From Methyloversatilis universalis (lineage in GTDB: Bacteria > Pseudomonadota > Gammaproteobacteria > Methylococcales > Methylococcaceae), in contig DYIL01000036.1 of the NCBI GenBank assembly GCA_020723665.1, positions 1 through 35,236 on the forward strand: a stretch of DNA of 35,236 nucleotides, given 5' to 3'. The position numbers and the translations under genes are program-made. The notes below the pieces were generated by a model. The model saw nothing but the letters and a program-made list of their open reading frames with translations, made no database searches and was not told where the DNA came from. Positions 1 through 8,696 of this stretch are shown piece after piece. Every line of letters begins with the position of its first letter. The stretch's first letter is position 1.

Positions 1-232
1 CCCCTTCGGGCGGTTCCGCCTCCAGCCGGCGATGCTCGGGCGCGCCATACGGGACGATTCAACTCGGAAGCCCAAATGAGCATAGCGCCGATGGAGGCGG
101 TGGAGGCGGGTTTGCCTTATCCTGACCTACCTTAACAAAGATATTTTCTGATTGTTCGATAAATGGAATGACGTCTAATCCCGGACCCCGACAAACCCCC
201 GTCCTGGGCCACGGCGGAAAGGGATTCCCGCT
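1..232. other. No gene recognised
   Basis: This stretch lies downstream of lnt. I see no open frame that resembles a protein family. It is GC-rich in the first 120 bases, including a purine-rich direct repetition of GGAGGCGG near position 95-112, then AT-richer around 130-175. It may hold the 3' untranslated end of the lnt operon, but no convincing terminator stem with a T-run is visible. Confidence 0.5.
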
Positions 233-1732
233 CTACACTCGTATGCCACGCCGATGCCGCCAGGCGGCGAAACTCAGGACCGCTCCGAGGCCGATCACCA
301 CCGGCCAGTCCCCCCACCGGGCATAAGGCGTGTTGCCCGCGAAAGGTATGATCGTTCCGCTCACTTGGGTACGCTGAAACAAGGGTGCCGCCACGTCGAT
401 TTTACCCTTCGGGTTGATAATCGCCGTGATGCCGGTGTTGGTGGCGCGCAGCATGTAGCGTCCGGTTTCGAGCGCCCTCATCCGGGCCATCTGTGCGTGC
501 TGATAAGGTGCGATCGAGTCGCCGAACCAAGCATCGTTGGTGACGTTTACGAGATAGGCGGCCTCTGGCAGGCTAGCCAGGGACTCCTGCCCGAAAATGT
601 CCTCATAGCAAATCGAGGCCGCTAATGGATAGCCCGCGGCGACCAGTGCCGTTTGGCCGCCGTCTCCGCTGGCGAAATCCGACAAAGGTATCTGCAGAAT
701 GTCCAGCACGAAGCCCAGCACCGGGCGCAGCGGCAGATATTCCCCGAAAGGAACCAAGTGCCGTTTGAAATAAACCCCCGTGGTTTCTCCTAGCGAGACG
801 ACCGCGTTGAAATAACGGTCTTGCCTTAGATCGTAAAAGGGCACACCGATCAGGAGATCGGTCCCCCTTGCCTTCGCTTCTGCCTCAAGATCGGCAAGAT
901 AGGTATCCTTGACCTGGTGATAAAAAGCCGGAACGGCGGTTTCCGGCCACACGATCAACCGCGAATCCCACGATCGCCGCGTCATCTCGGCATACATGTC
1001 CAGCGTCGCTCGCTGGAACTCCGGCTGCCATTTCATGTTTTGAGGCACGTTACCTTGAAGCAGGGTCACCTTGAACGGATCCCCCGCCGGCTGCGTCCAG
1101 GAAACGCCGCTCAACGCCCGGCCCAAACCGAGCACTGCGACGATTGCAGCGGCGGCTATCGTTCTCGGCTTTCGCACCGAATGAAAGACCGTGAGGATTG
1201 CCCCGGCCACGAAGGCCAATACCCAGCCTATGCCGTATACCCCGAACACGGGTCCGTAACCGGCCAAAGGGGTATCGGTTTGGCTATAGCCGATCTGCAG
1301 CCACGGAAATCCGGTCAGGAACCAGCCCCGGAACCATTCCATCAGAATCCAGACCGCCGGAAAGACGATCAGCAGTTGCAAACTTCGACTTCCGTCGAAC
1401 AATCGGCGCGAGAGCCAACCCGCCAACGCAGGATATAGCGCAAGAAAGGCGGTAAACAGAAAGGTCAGCGCGGCGGCGGCCGTGACGCCGGCGCCGCCAT
1501 AATCGTGCATGCTGAGGTAAACCCAGGAAACGCCGAGGCCGAATTGCCCCAAACCGAACAGGTAACCGCGCAAAAACGTCCGGCCGGGCGAAGCGTCCCG
1601 CCAACTCGCGAATAGGAAAAGCATGCCGACGACGGCAAGAACGGCATACTCGAACGGAGCGAACGCCAGCGGCAGCAACGAGCCGCCGAGCAAAGCCAGA
1701 ATGTCGTGAAACACGATGAAGAAGCTTGTCAA
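233..1732 (-). CDS. lnt: Apolipoprotein N-acyltransferase
   Basis: Inner-membrane enzyme that adds the third acyl chain to the N-terminal cysteine of lipoproteins, the last step of lipoprotein maturation. The 499-residue protein has about six hydrophobic segments in residues 5-215, then a nitrilase-fold periplasmic domain. The nitrilase catalytic residues are visible as E264 (VWPET), K323 (YFKRHLVPFGEY) and C375 (ASICYEDIFG), matching the Glu-Lys-Cys triad of the family. Length is close to the usual 500-510. The start is TTG at 1732-1730, overlapping the corC stop as TTGA; a GTG six codons in is an alternative. It is the last gene of the miaB-phoL-ybeY-corC operon, the usual gammaproteobacterial order, and its position after overlapping genes suggests translational coupling. 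Confidence 0.95.
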   Translation of the reverse strand: MTSFFIVFHDILALLGGSLLPLAFAPFEYAVLAVVGMLFLFASWRDASPGRTFLRGYLFGLGQFGLGVSWVYLSMHDYGGAGVTAAAALTFLFTAFLALYPALAGWLSRRLFDGSRSLQLLIVFPAVWILMEWFRGWFLTGFPWLQIGYSQTDTPLAGYGPVFGVYGIGWVLAFVAGAILTVFHSVRKPRTIAAAAIVAVLGLGRALSGVSWTQPAGDPFKVTLLQGNVPQNMKWQPEFQRATLDMYAEMTRRSWDSRLIVWPETAVPAFYHQVKDTYLADLEAEAKARGTDLLIGVPFYDLRQDRYFNAVVSLGETTGVYFKRHLVPFGEYLPLRPVLGFVLDILQIPLSDFASGDGGQTALVAAGYPLAASICYEDIFGQESLASLPEAAYLVNVTNDAWFGDSIAPYQHAQMARMRALETGRYMLRATNTGITAIINPKGKIDVAAPLFQRTQVSGTIIPFAGNTPYARWGDWPVVIGLGAVLSFAAWRHRRGIRV

Positions 1733-2595
1733 TCCATGCGAGCGTTGGCCCCGGAGGGGCTTTCGGACTGGGGCAGAAGGATCAGCTTCAGCAAGTGCAC
1801 GCGGCGGCTGTCCGCCCGCAAAACGATGAACCGGAAGCGATCGATATCCACCTTCTCGCCCTTCTTGGGCACGTGCCCCAGTTGGTGAACGATCAGGCCG
1901 CCTATGGTATCGAATTCCTCGTCGCTGAAATCGACGTAAAAATAATCGTTGAATTCGTCGATCGGTGTCAGCGCTTTCAGTGTGTACTCGCGGTCGTTCT
2001 TTCGGAAGATGTATTCCTCTTCCCCGAAATCGTGCTCGTCCTCGATCTCCCCGACGATCTGCTCCAAAACATCCTCGATGGTCACCAAGCCGGCCGCGGC
2101 GCCGTATTCGTCCACGACGATAGCCATATGACTGCGGGTCGTGCGGAATTCCTTGAGCAGCACGTTGAGTCGTTTAGTCTCGGGAACGAACTGGGCTGGT
2201 CTCATGATTTCCTTGACCCGCTTGGTCTTGTCCTGGAGGCTGTGAATCAGGAGGTCCTTCACCAAGAGAATGCCAACCACCTCGGTGCGGTCTTCTCCGA
2301 TGACGGGATAACGGGAGTGGGCCGTTTCGGCCACCAACGGAAATACCGTCTCCAATTCCGCATCTTGCGAAACCACCACCATTTGGGCTCTCGGGATCAT
2401 GATGTCACGGACCTTGAGTTCCGATACCTGCATAACCCCTTCGATCATCGAAAGCGCTTCCGCCTCGATCAGATTCCGTTTCTGCGCGGCGCGCAACAAT
2501 TCCAACAAATCCTCGCGGTCCTCGGGCTCGCCAGTGAAGAAAAGGCCTATTCGTTCGAGCCAACTTCGATGCTCGCCCGTTTGCTCCTCGTTCAT
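1729..2595 (-). CDS. corC: CorC/YbeX CBS-domain protein
   Basis: Soluble CBS-pair protein of the CorC/HlyC family, named for a proposed role in magnesium and cobalt efflux and often linked to ribosome or envelope homeostasis; the exact function is unsettled in the family. The 288 residues show a CBS pair at about 62-190 (starting at RDIMIPRAQM, with VVDEYGAAAGLVTIEDVLEQ near 150-169) and a C-terminal CorC_HlyC domain at about 200-275. It lacks the membrane DUF21 domain of larger relatives, as expected for YbeX. The ATG at 2595 overlaps the ybeY stop as ATGA, and its own stop overlaps the lnt TTG start, so translation is probably coupled along the operon. Confidence 0.93.
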   Translation of the reverse strand: MNEEQTGEHRSWLERIGLFFTGEPEDREDLLELLRAAQKRNLIEAEALSMIEGVMQVSELKVRDIMIPRAQMVVVSQDAELETVFPLVAETAHSRYPVIGEDRTEVVGILLVKDLLIHSLQDKTKRVKEIMRPAQFVPETKRLNVLLKEFRTTRSHMAIVVDEYGAAAGLVTIEDVLEQIVGEIEDEHDFGEEEYIFRKNDREYTLKALTPIDEFNDYFYVDFSDEEFDTIGGLIVHQLGHVPKKGEKVDIDRFRFIVLRADSRRVHLLKLILLPQSESPSGANARMD

Positions 2596-3047
2596 GACGT
2601 CATGATCTCCTCGTAGGGATTGGGAAATCCTAAGCTCTTGAGAATGGCGATCTCTTCCGCTTCCATGACGGCGGCATCGGCTTCAGAGATGTGATCATAA
2701 CCCTGCAAGTGCAGCATGCCGTGCACCACCATATGGGCCCAGTGGGCCTCGAGGTCTTTGCCCTGCTCGCGTGCTTCGCGCTCGACCACGGCGGCGCAGA
2801 TCACGAGATCGCCCAGCACGTGACTGGAAACGCCTTCCGGCACTTCAAAAGGGAAACTGAGAACGTTCGTCGGTCCGGCTTTGTGCCGGTAATATTCGTT
2901 CAATTGCGCGCTTTCCGTCTCGTCTACAATCCGTATGACTAGCTCTGCTTTGTCCCGTTTCGCCGCGGCGCTCGCCCATCGCCGAAATTTTTCGTCTTCC
3001 GGCACCCACGGCCGTTCCGTGGCGTGTTGGACTTCAACGTGGATCAT
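2592..3047 (-). CDS. ybeY: Endoribonuclease YbeY (rRNA maturation factor)
   Basis: Metal-dependent endoribonuclease involved in 16S rRNA 3' end maturation and ribosome quality control. The 151-residue product carries the family's zinc signature HGxxHLxGYDH with H109, H113 and H119 in the expected C-terminal position. The frame stays open far upstream inside phoL, but the ATG at 3047 overlaps the phoL stop as ATGA and gives the normal family length with the typical N-terminus (MIHVEVQHA), so I reject the longer version. YbeY next to PhoL/YbeZ and CorC/YbeX is the conserved ybeZYX arrangement. Confidence 0.95.
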   Translation of the reverse strand: MIHVEVQHATERPWVPEDEKFRRWASAAAKRDKAELVIRIVDETESAQLNEYYRHKAGPTNVLSFPFEVPEGVSSHVLGDLVICAAVVEREAREQGKDLEAHWAHMVVHGMLHLQGYDHISEADAAVMEAEEIAILKSLGFPNPYEEIMTS

Positions 3048-4033
3048 GTTGATCGGTCGGCCACTTGCGCTCGTTCGTAAGCCTCGTAAGCAGCGACGAT
3101 ACGCTGCACCAGAGGATGGCGCACGACGTCCTGGGACGTGAAGAAGGTAAAGCTGATGCCTTCGACGTCGCGCAACACCTCCAGTACGTGCCTGAGCCCC
3201 GATTCCTTGTTGCGCGGCAGATCGATCTGAGTGATGTCGCCGGTGATCACGGCCTTGGAGCCGAAGCCCACCCGGGTCAAAAACATCTTGATCTGCTCGA
3301 CGGTCGTGTTTTGCGCCTCGTCCAGAATGATGAACGCATCGTTCAAGGTGCGCCCGCGCATGAAAGCGAGCGGGGCCACTTCGATCACATTGCGCTCTAT
3401 GAGCTTCGCCACCCGCTCGAAGCCCAGCATTTCGTACAGGGCGTCGTACAAAGGCCGTAGATACGGATCCACCTTCTGCGCCATGTCGCCCGGCAAGAAG
3501 CCCAGCTTTTCGCCGGCTTCGACCGCCGGACGCGCGAGAACCAGGCGCCTCGCTTCGTCCCGTTCCAGGGCCGCGACGGCACACGCCACGGCCAGGTAGG
3601 TCTTGCCGGTCCCGGCCGGGCCGACGCCGAAATTGATATCGTGGCTCTGGATACTCTTGAGATAGCGCTGTTGATTCGCGCCTCTCGGTTTGATCGCGCC
3701 GCGCTTGGTGCGGATCACCAGCGGCTCGATCTCATCGCCGGTACTTTCCAGCATGGCGGCGATATTGGCATCTTGCAGCGACAAGTGAACGCGCTCGGGC
3801 GTCATCACCTCGTGCGAGGTCGCATCGAACAGGCTTTGAAGCACTTTGTACGCGGCCTGAACGGGTTTGCCGGAGCCTATGATTTCGAACTGATTGCCGC
3901 GGTTGGCGATCTCTACGCCCAGGCGTCTTTCGATCTGGCGCAGATGTTCATCGAATTGGCCACACAAGCTGGCCAGCCGCTCGTTGTCGGCGGGTTCTAG
4001 GGTAAGGTGCAAAGAGTTCAGATGATTAGGCAA
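3044..4033 (-). CDS. ybeZ: PhoH-like ATPase PhoL (YbeZ)
   Basis: PhoH-family P-loop ATPase, a functional partner of YbeY in RNA metabolism. Of 329 residues, about 1-110 form the N-terminal region typical of YbeZ (TLEPADNERL near 11-20). The Walker A motif GPAGTGKT is at 138-145 and Walker B FIILDEAQ at 234-241. The start is TTG at 4033-4031, two bases after the miaB stop; no ATG lies nearby in frame, and the resulting N-terminus aligns well with the family. Stop overlaps the ybeY start. Confidence 0.93.
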   Translation of the reverse strand: MPNHLNSLHLTLEPADNERLASLCGQFDEHLRQIERRLGVEIANRGNQFEIIGSGKPVQAAYKVLQSLFDATSHEVMTPERVHLSLQDANIAAMLESTGDEIEPLVIRTKRGAIKPRGANQQRYLKSIQSHDINFGVGPAGTGKTYLAVACAVAALERDEARRLVLARPAVEAGEKLGFLPGDMAQKVDPYLRPLYDALYEMLGFERVAKLIERNVIEVAPLAFMRGRTLNDAFIILDEAQNTTVEQIKMFLTRVGFGSKAVITGDITQIDLPRNKESGLRHVLEVLRDVEGISFTFFTSQDVVRHPLVQRIVAAYEAYERAQVADRST

Positions 4034-4034
4034 G

Positions 4035-5408
4035 TTATGCGGTGAGACCGCTGGTCTCGTGGGTTGAAAAATCGGGAGCCGAGGTGTTTACCCATCTGCC
4101 CCGGAGCGAATTGGGCAGCGCTTCGACGATGAGGACATCCAAAAACTGCCCGATGAGCCGGGACGGACCCGAGAAATTGACCACCCGGTTGTTTTCCGTG
4201 CGCCCGCTCAGTTGAGCGTAATCCTTTTTCGAAACGCCCTCGACCAATATGCGCTGCACGGTATTGACCATGCCGCGTGAAATTTCCGCCGACATGTCGT
4301 TGATTCTTGCCTGCAATCGGGCCAGACGCTCCTTTTTCACGCTGATGGGTACATCGTCTTTCATTTCCGCAGCCGGCGTGCCGGGACGGGGACTATAAAT
4401 GAAACTGTAAGAATGATCGAAACCCAAGGTTTCGATCAAGTCCATGGTTTCCTCGAAGTCCCGCTCGGTTTCGCCGGGAAATCCGACGATAAAATCCGAC
4501 GACAGACTCAGGTTCGGCCTGACCTGGCGCAGCCGCTCGATCTTGTTGATGTATTCTTCACGGGTATGGCCGCGTTTCATCAAGCTCAAGACCCGATTGC
4601 TGCCGCTTTGCACGGGAAGATGCAAATGGTCTGCCAGTTTTGGAATTTCCGCGTAGGCTTCGATCAAACTGTCCGTAAATTCCACCGGATGCGACGTCGT
4701 AAACCGGATACGCTCGATGCCGTCGATGGCCGCCACATAATTCAAAAGCAAAGCAAAATCAGCGATTTCTCCGTCGGCCATCACACCGCGATAGGCATTG
4801 ACGTTCTGTCCCAACAATACCACCTCGCGCACGCCCTGCTCCGCCAAGACGACGATTTCAGCGATCACGTCGTCCAAGGGACGGCTGATCTCTTCGCCCC
4901 GCGTGTAAGGTACGACACAAAACGTACAATATTTGCTGCAACCTTCCATGATTGAAACAAACGCCTTCGGTCCTTCCGCGCGCGGCTCGGGGAGTGCGTC
5001 GAACTTTTCGATCTCAGGAAAAGACACGTCGACGGCCGGCGTTCGTTGGGTTCTCACCTTGTCCAGCAGTTCCGGCAGCCGATGCAGGGTTTGCGGGCCG
5101 AAAACCATATCCACGTAAGGGGCGCGCCGCTGCAGGGCATCCCCTTCCTGGCTGGCGACACAACCGCCGACACCAATGACCACTCCGGGTTTCTTATCCT
5201 TGAGCGAACGCCAACGTCCCAATTCGGAAAAAACCTTTTCCTGTGCTTTTTCCCGTACCGAACAGGTATTCAACAACAGGACATCGGCTTCTTCAGGGTT
5301 ATTGGTCAGCTCGAAGCCGTGGGAAGCGTGGAGTACGTCGCGCATCTTGGCGGAATCATACTCGTTCATTTGGCAACCCATGGTCTCGATGAAAAGTTTT
5401 TGGGTCAT
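4035..5408 (-). CDS. miaB: tRNA-2-methylthio-N6-dimethylallyladenosine synthase MiaB
   Basis: Radical SAM methylthiotransferase that converts i6A37 to ms2i6A37 in tRNAs reading codons that start with U; its substrate is made by MiaA, encoded at 14884-15831. In 457 residues the N-terminal UPF0004 domain has the auxiliary cluster cysteines C12, C49 and C83, and the radical SAM cluster is C157, C161, C164 in [17 protein letters not shown]-terminal TRAM domain occupies about 380-443. Length is normal. The ATG at 5408 is preceded by a weak GA-rich site. A near-perfect 38-nt palindrome lies 17 bases upstream of the start (separate entry). First gene of the phoL-ybeY-corC-lnt operon. Confidence 0.97.
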   Translation of the reverse strand: MTQKLFIETMGCQMNEYDSAKMRDVLHASHGFELTNNPEEADVLLLNTCSVREKAQEKVFSELGRWRSLKDKKPGVVIGVGGCVASQEGDALQRRAPYVDMVFGPQTLHRLPELLDKVRTQRTPAVDVSFPEIEKFDALPEPRAEGPKAFVSIMEGCSKYCTFCVVPYTRGEEISRPLDDVIAEIVVLAEQGVREVVLLGQNVNAYRGVMADGEIADFALLLNYVAAIDGIERIRFTTSHPVEFTDSLIEAYAEIPKLADHLHLPVQSGSNRVLSLMKRGHTREEYINKIERLRQVRPNLSLSSDFIVGFPGETERDFEETMDLIETLGFDHSYSFIYSPRPGTPAAEMKDDVPISVKKERLARLQARINDMSAEISRGMVNTVQRILVEGVSKKDYAQLSGRTENNRVVNFSGPSRLIGQFLDVLIVEALPNSLRGRWVNTSAPDFSTHETSGLTA

Positions 5409-5424
5409 TCTCGGCTGGAAAACG

Positions 5425-5462
5425 GATCAGTGGCTAAATTTTACCAAATTTAGCCCCTGATC
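5425..5462. terminator. Long palindrome upstream of miaB
   Basis: Two 17-base arms (5425-5441 and 5446-5462) pair fully except one T/C mismatch, around a 4-base loop TACC. The inner 10 bp are GGCTAAATTT/AAATTTAGCC, the outer 6 bp GATCAG/CTGATC. On the minus strand the stem is followed after two bases by TTTT, so it could end transcription of the membrane-protein gene at 5529-6068. It also sits in the leader of miaB, 17 bases before the start codon, so it may act on miaB expression. Confidence 0.6.
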
Positions 5463-5528
5463 GTTCATTCCCAATCCGAACTCGTGTGTTCCGAAAACCG
5501 AGTGCCAAGCTTCGGAGATCGGTATATT

Positions 5529-6068
5529 TCAGGCGTGTTTCGTTTTCACAAACTCGAACGGGTTGACGACGGTCGAGCCTACCCGCATCAATTTTGCCTC
5601 CGGATGTTTTTTCTCCATCAGCAACCGAACGTGCTCTTCCTGATCGCGGCGCACGTCGATCATGATCAAATACTTGCCGGCGTCGATATCGTCGTGGTAT
5701 TGCGCTATAGCGTGATTTTCCGTCGCCAAGCCGGCCAATCCGCCGACCCAGGCCCCGAACAGCGTGATGCACCCGAAGATCGCGACGTAAACCAAGCCGC
5801 TGACATCCGGCCCGAAGGGTTCCGCCGCCATGAAATAGGCCGTCGGAGCCAACGCCACGATACCGCCGATCATTGCTCCGCGCTCGCCAGACCGGATAAC
5901 GTCATGTTTTTGAATGAGATTCGCAGCATGTATATGGCGCCGGTACAGGCCCGCCTCATCCTTGCTGACGACATGAAAATGCCAGTCGGTGATGCCCGCC
6001 TGGTGCATGTCGTTGGAAATCTGCTCGGTGCTGTCGAGGTTACCGGTGAGATAATACAAACGCTTCAT
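5529..6068 (-). CDS. Hypothetical membrane protein with glycine-rich hairpin
   Basis: A 179-residue protein I cannot assign to a named function. Residues 1-60 look like a small soluble alpha/beta domain (starting MKRLYYLTGN); two hydrophobic, glycine/alanine-rich segments follow at about 64-80 and 88-116 (AMIGGIVALAP and ITLFGAWVGGLAGLA), then a charged tail of about 60 residues that resembles a second soluble module. The layout recalls small membrane proteins with a ferredoxin-like or DUF1269-like region, but that is inference. The start at 6068 is fixed by a strong AGGAGGA site at 6075-6081; an upstream in-frame start at 6098 has none. It is on the same strand as miaB but separated by a strong palindrome. 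Confidence 0.75.
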   Translation of the reverse strand: MKRLYYLTGNLDSTEQISNDMHQAGITDWHFHVVSKDEAGLYRRHIHAANLIQKHDVIRSGERGAMIGGIVALAPTAYFMAAEPFGPDVSGLVYVAIFGCITLFGAWVGGLAGLATENHAIAQYHDDIDAGKYLIMIDVRRDQEEHVRLLMEKKHPEAKLMRVGSTVVNPFEFVKTKHA

Positions 6069-6142
6069 GGCCGTCCTCCTGATCGCTGATTGATACAACT
6101 AGCCACATAAAGGAAACAATACATTTCCTGATATGGCCATTC

Positions 6143-6172
6143 GTTTAGCACTTGACAGTCATGGTTGTCAAG
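6143..6172 (-). promoter_or_regulatory. Possible promoter for the 5529-6068 gene
   Basis: A perfect minus-strand TTGACA (6171-6166) lies about 100 bases upstream of the start codon, but the hexamer 17 bases on (CTAAAC, 6148-6143) is a poor -10. The -35 box is one arm of an inverted repeat, CTTGACA (6151-6157) and TGTCAAG (6166-6172), which could be an operator. Weak evidence. Confidence 0.3.
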
Positions 6173-6211
6173 GGTCGGTTCCCGCACGATTGCCGTAGGA
6201 CGACTTCTAAA

Positions 6212-6436
6212 GGAAGCTCTGATTAAGTTTCCAGGGGGAAAAGCGAACGGTGCGACTGTTGGATCCAAAAGGCCCTCACCCAATCCGATCACGCCGCGCC
6301 TTCCCTGTTGGGAGCCGCAAGCGGCGCTTACGTGTGCCCCCGTTCGCCGGGAGCGAACGCCAACGTGCGAAGCACGGCCCTTCGACAAGCTCAGGACGGG
6401 TTTGTCCCAGCGGGAGAGAGCCCATAAAGAGCTTCC
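6212..6436. repeat. Type A repeat element, copy 1 (complete, MITE-like)
   Basis: A 225-bp non-coding element bounded by 9-bp inverted ends GGAAGCTCT (6212-6220) and AGAGCTTCC (6428-6436), flanked on both sides by TAAA (6208-6211 and 6437-6440), which looks like a 4-bp target duplication. Its interior matches, in opposite orientation, the elements at 14538-14738 and 31755-32000: a GTTCGC/GCGAAC hairpin, a GGATCC-containing segment next to AAAAGG, and the widespread core CCCTTCGACAAGCTCAGGAC (6378-6397). It has no transposase and open frames across it are not conserved as genes. Confidence 0.8.
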
Positions 6437-7635
6437 TAAAGCAATTCGATCCAGTGATACACAGGTACCGTTGCACCGGACCGCAAATGAGCCCAACAGC
6501 CGATGTTGGCGGTCGCGATGCATTCCGGACCGCCTTGTTCGAGAGCCCGGATTTTTTCGGCCAGAAGCTTTCCGGAAAGCTCGGGCTGCAGCAGCGAGTA
6601 GGTTCCGGCCGAACCGCAGCAGAGATACGGCTGATCGACGGGCGCCAGCTCGAATCCGAGGCCCGACAGCAGGCCTTCGACCAGTCCGTTCAGTCTTTGG
6701 CCGTGCTGGAGAGTGCACGGTGAATGAAATGCGATTCTGCCGATAGATGGACTCCGGAGCGACGACAAGTCCTCCCCGGCCAAAATCTCGCCGATGTCCC
6801 TGGTCAGCGCGGAGACGCGTTCGGCCTTCGCGGCGTAGACCGGATCGTGCTTGAGCACATCGGCGTACTCTTTAAGCATCAGCCCGCAGCCGCTGGCGGT
6901 GCTGACGATCGCCTCCGCCCCTTGCTCGATGTGCGGCCATAAGGCGTCGATGTTCCGTCGCATGAACGCTGTGCCTTCCTCGTGCGCCGCAAGGTGATAA
7001 CTCAGGGCACCGCAACAACCGCCGCCTTCGACGCGAATCGCGCTGATGCCGATACGATCCAGGACATTCGCGGCGGCCGCGTCGATGGTCGGTGCCAGGG
7101 CTGGCTGTACGCACCCTTCCAGCAACAATACCCGGCGGGTATGTCGCGCGGCCGGCCATGCCGGAGCAGAAGCCTTGGGCGGTATCTTGGCGCGTAAGGC
7201 CGCTGGAAGCATGGGCCGGATCAGGCGAGCCAACGTCAGGAGCAGTGCGAAGCGCTCGCGATAAGGCAGCAGCGTGCGCAGAGCCAGCCGTTGTAGGCGT
7301 TGCAGCCAGGGACGCCGGACCTTCTTTTCCAGTATATCGCGGCCGATATCGGCCAGCCTGCCGTAGCGGACGCCCGACGGGCAGGTCGTTTCGCAGGCCC
7401 GGCAGCTCAGGCAGCGGTCCAGGTGTAACTGCGTTCTCGCCGTGACCTTCTGCCCTTCCAGCAACTGCTTCAACAGATAGATGCGCCCGCGCGGGCCGTC
7501 CGATTCGTCCCCCAGGAGCCGATAGGTCGGACAGGCGGCGGTACAGAAGCCGCAATGCACGCAATTTCTGAGGATCGCATCCGCTTCCCGACCTTCGGGC
7601 GTGTCTTTGACGAAATCGGCCAGCCTCGTCTGCAT
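6436..7635 (-). CDS. glcF: Glycolate oxidase iron-sulfur subunit GlcF
   Basis: Iron-sulfur subunit of the membrane-linked glycolate oxidase GlcDEF, which oxidises glycolate to glyoxylate and passes electrons to the respiratory chain. The 399-residue protein has two ferredoxin-type clusters, C25-C28-C31-C35 (CVHCGFCTAACP) and C75-C78-C81-C85 (CLSCRACETTCP), and two CCG-type cysteine-rich motifs (GGGCCGALSYH and YLCCGSAGTY), as expected for GlcF. The ATG at 7635 overlaps the glcE TAA by one base. The stop codon TAG is built from two bases of the target sequence and the first G of the adjoining repeat element, so the native C-terminus may have been altered; the protein still ends near the usual point (YHWIELL). 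Confidence 0.95.
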   Translation of the reverse strand: MQTRLADFVKDTPEGREADAILRNCVHCGFCTAACPTYRLLGDESDGPRGRIYLLKQLLEGQKVTARTQLHLDRCLSCRACETTCPSGVRYGRLADIGRDILEKKVRRPWLQRLQRLALRTLLPYRERFALLLTLARLIRPMLPAALRAKIPPKASAPAWPAARHTRRVLLLEGCVQPALAPTIDAAAANVLDRIGISAIRVEGGGCCGALSYHLAAHEEGTAFMRRNIDALWPHIEQGAEAIVSTASGCGLMLKEYADVLKHDPVYAAKAERVSALTRDIGEILAGEDLSSLRSPSIGRIAFHSPCTLQHGQRLNGLVEGLLSGLGFELAPVDQPYLCCGSAGTYSLLQPELSGKLLAEKIRALEQGGPECIATANIGCWAHLRSGATVPVYHWIELL

Positions 7636-8696
7636 TAGAGATCCTCGTAAAGCCGTCCGGGGTTGAACAAACCCTTGGGATCGAAGGCCCTCTTCAGATT
7701 CGCATGCAAGGATTTCAACCTCTCGTTCAGGGGCTGAAACATCTGTCCATCGCCGGAATCGCCTCGGAATAGCGCGGCATGTCCGCCGGCCGCTTCGGCC
7801 GCCCGGAACACGGCCTCGGCGGGCGCATCGGTCTTCAACCAGCGCAATGCCCCGCCCCAGTCGTAGAACCAATCGCCCGGCACATCCAAGACCGGGGTGG
7901 CCGGCGCCAAGGATATCCGCCAGAGGTTGCCATCCGCGCGGAAGAATTCGTGACGCTGCTCGCGTAAGTCCTCCCAGAACGCATCACCCTTCTCGAGAAC
8001 CTCCCCGCCGAATTTTCGGTATACGGCATCGACGGCCCGCTCCGAGCCTGACAGCCGCGCGAAGATTCGGGTGCCGTCGTAGGCGAGCCCGGACAACGGC
8101 CACGGCTCGGAGCACCATCGGTTCATCGCGCTCAGGGCTTGTTCGACGCTGCGTTCGAAACACACGGTCAACTCGCGCTCCGGTTTGGGCGCCACTTTGA
8201 GCGACGCCTCCAGGATCACGCCCAGCGTGCCCATGGCGCCAACCATCAGCCTGGACACGTCGAAGCCGGCGACGTTCTTCATGACTTCGCCGCCGAACGA
8301 CAGCATTTCGCCTTCACCGTTCAAAAACCTGCAACCCAGCATGCAATCGCGAGCCGAGCCCGCGAACGGTCGGCGCGGCCCGGAAAATCCGCAGGCCAAC
8401 GTACCTCCGAGGGTTGCGTTCTGGCCGAAATGAGGCGGTTCGAACGGCAGTATCTGACCGCGCTCGGCCAAAACGGATTCGATGGCGGACAACCGCGTCC
8501 CGCAACGTGCGGTGATCACCAGTTCGGTCGGCTCGTAGCTAAGGATTCCAGAGTGTCCGGCGGTTTCCAGCAAGCTGCCGGTGGCTTTCCTGCCATAAAA
8601 CGCTTTGCTCCCGCTGCCGGCGATCATGAGCGGCGTTCCCGCGTTTCCCGCATCCAATACGGCTTGACGGAGACTCTCGCTCAGATCGGCGTTCAT
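7635..8696 (-). CDS. glcE: Glycolate oxidase FAD-binding subunit GlcE
   Basis: The second flavoprotein subunit of glycolate oxidase. The 353-residue protein has the FAD-binding type 4 fold in its N-terminal half: AGSGSKAFYG near 26-35, GGTLACGFSGPRRP near 97-110, and VMKNVAGFDVSRLMVGAMGTLG, a typical GlcE segment. It ends with KRAFDPKGLFNPGRL, the flavoprotein C-terminal signature shared with GlcD. The frame remains open well upstream within glcD, but the ATG at 8696 overlaps the glcD stop as TGATG and gives the family's usual length, so it is chosen. Middle gene of glcDEF. Confidence 0.95.
   Translation of the reverse strand: MNADLSESLRQAVLDAGNAGTPLMIAGSGSKAFYGRKATGSLLETAGHSGILSYEPTELVITARCGTRLSAIESVLAERGQILPFEPPHFGQNATLGGTLACGFSGPRRPFAGSARDCMLGCRFLNGEGEMLSFGGEVMKNVAGFDVSRLMVGAMGTLGVILEASLKVAPKPERELTVCFERSVEQALSAMNRWCSEPWPLSGLAYDGTRIFARLSGSERAVDAVYRKFGGEVLEKGDAFWEDLREQRHEFFRADGNLWRISLAPATPVLDVPGDWFYDWGGALRWLKTDAPAEAVFRAAEAAGGHAALFRGDSGDGQMFQPLNERLKSLHANLKRAFDPKGLFNPGRLYEDL

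Noticed and set aside
3048..3584. Upstream extension of ybeY to 330 residues
   Set aside because: The extension lies out of frame inside phoL; family length and the ATGA overlap fix the start at 3047.
6165..6746. Open frames across the type A repeats that encode similar peptides (also near 14259-14693 and 31751-31978)
   Set aside because: Similarity between the peptides (WEPQAALT, APVRRERT) follows from the repeat DNA itself; no ribosome sites or conserved starts, so treated as repeat-derived and not genes.
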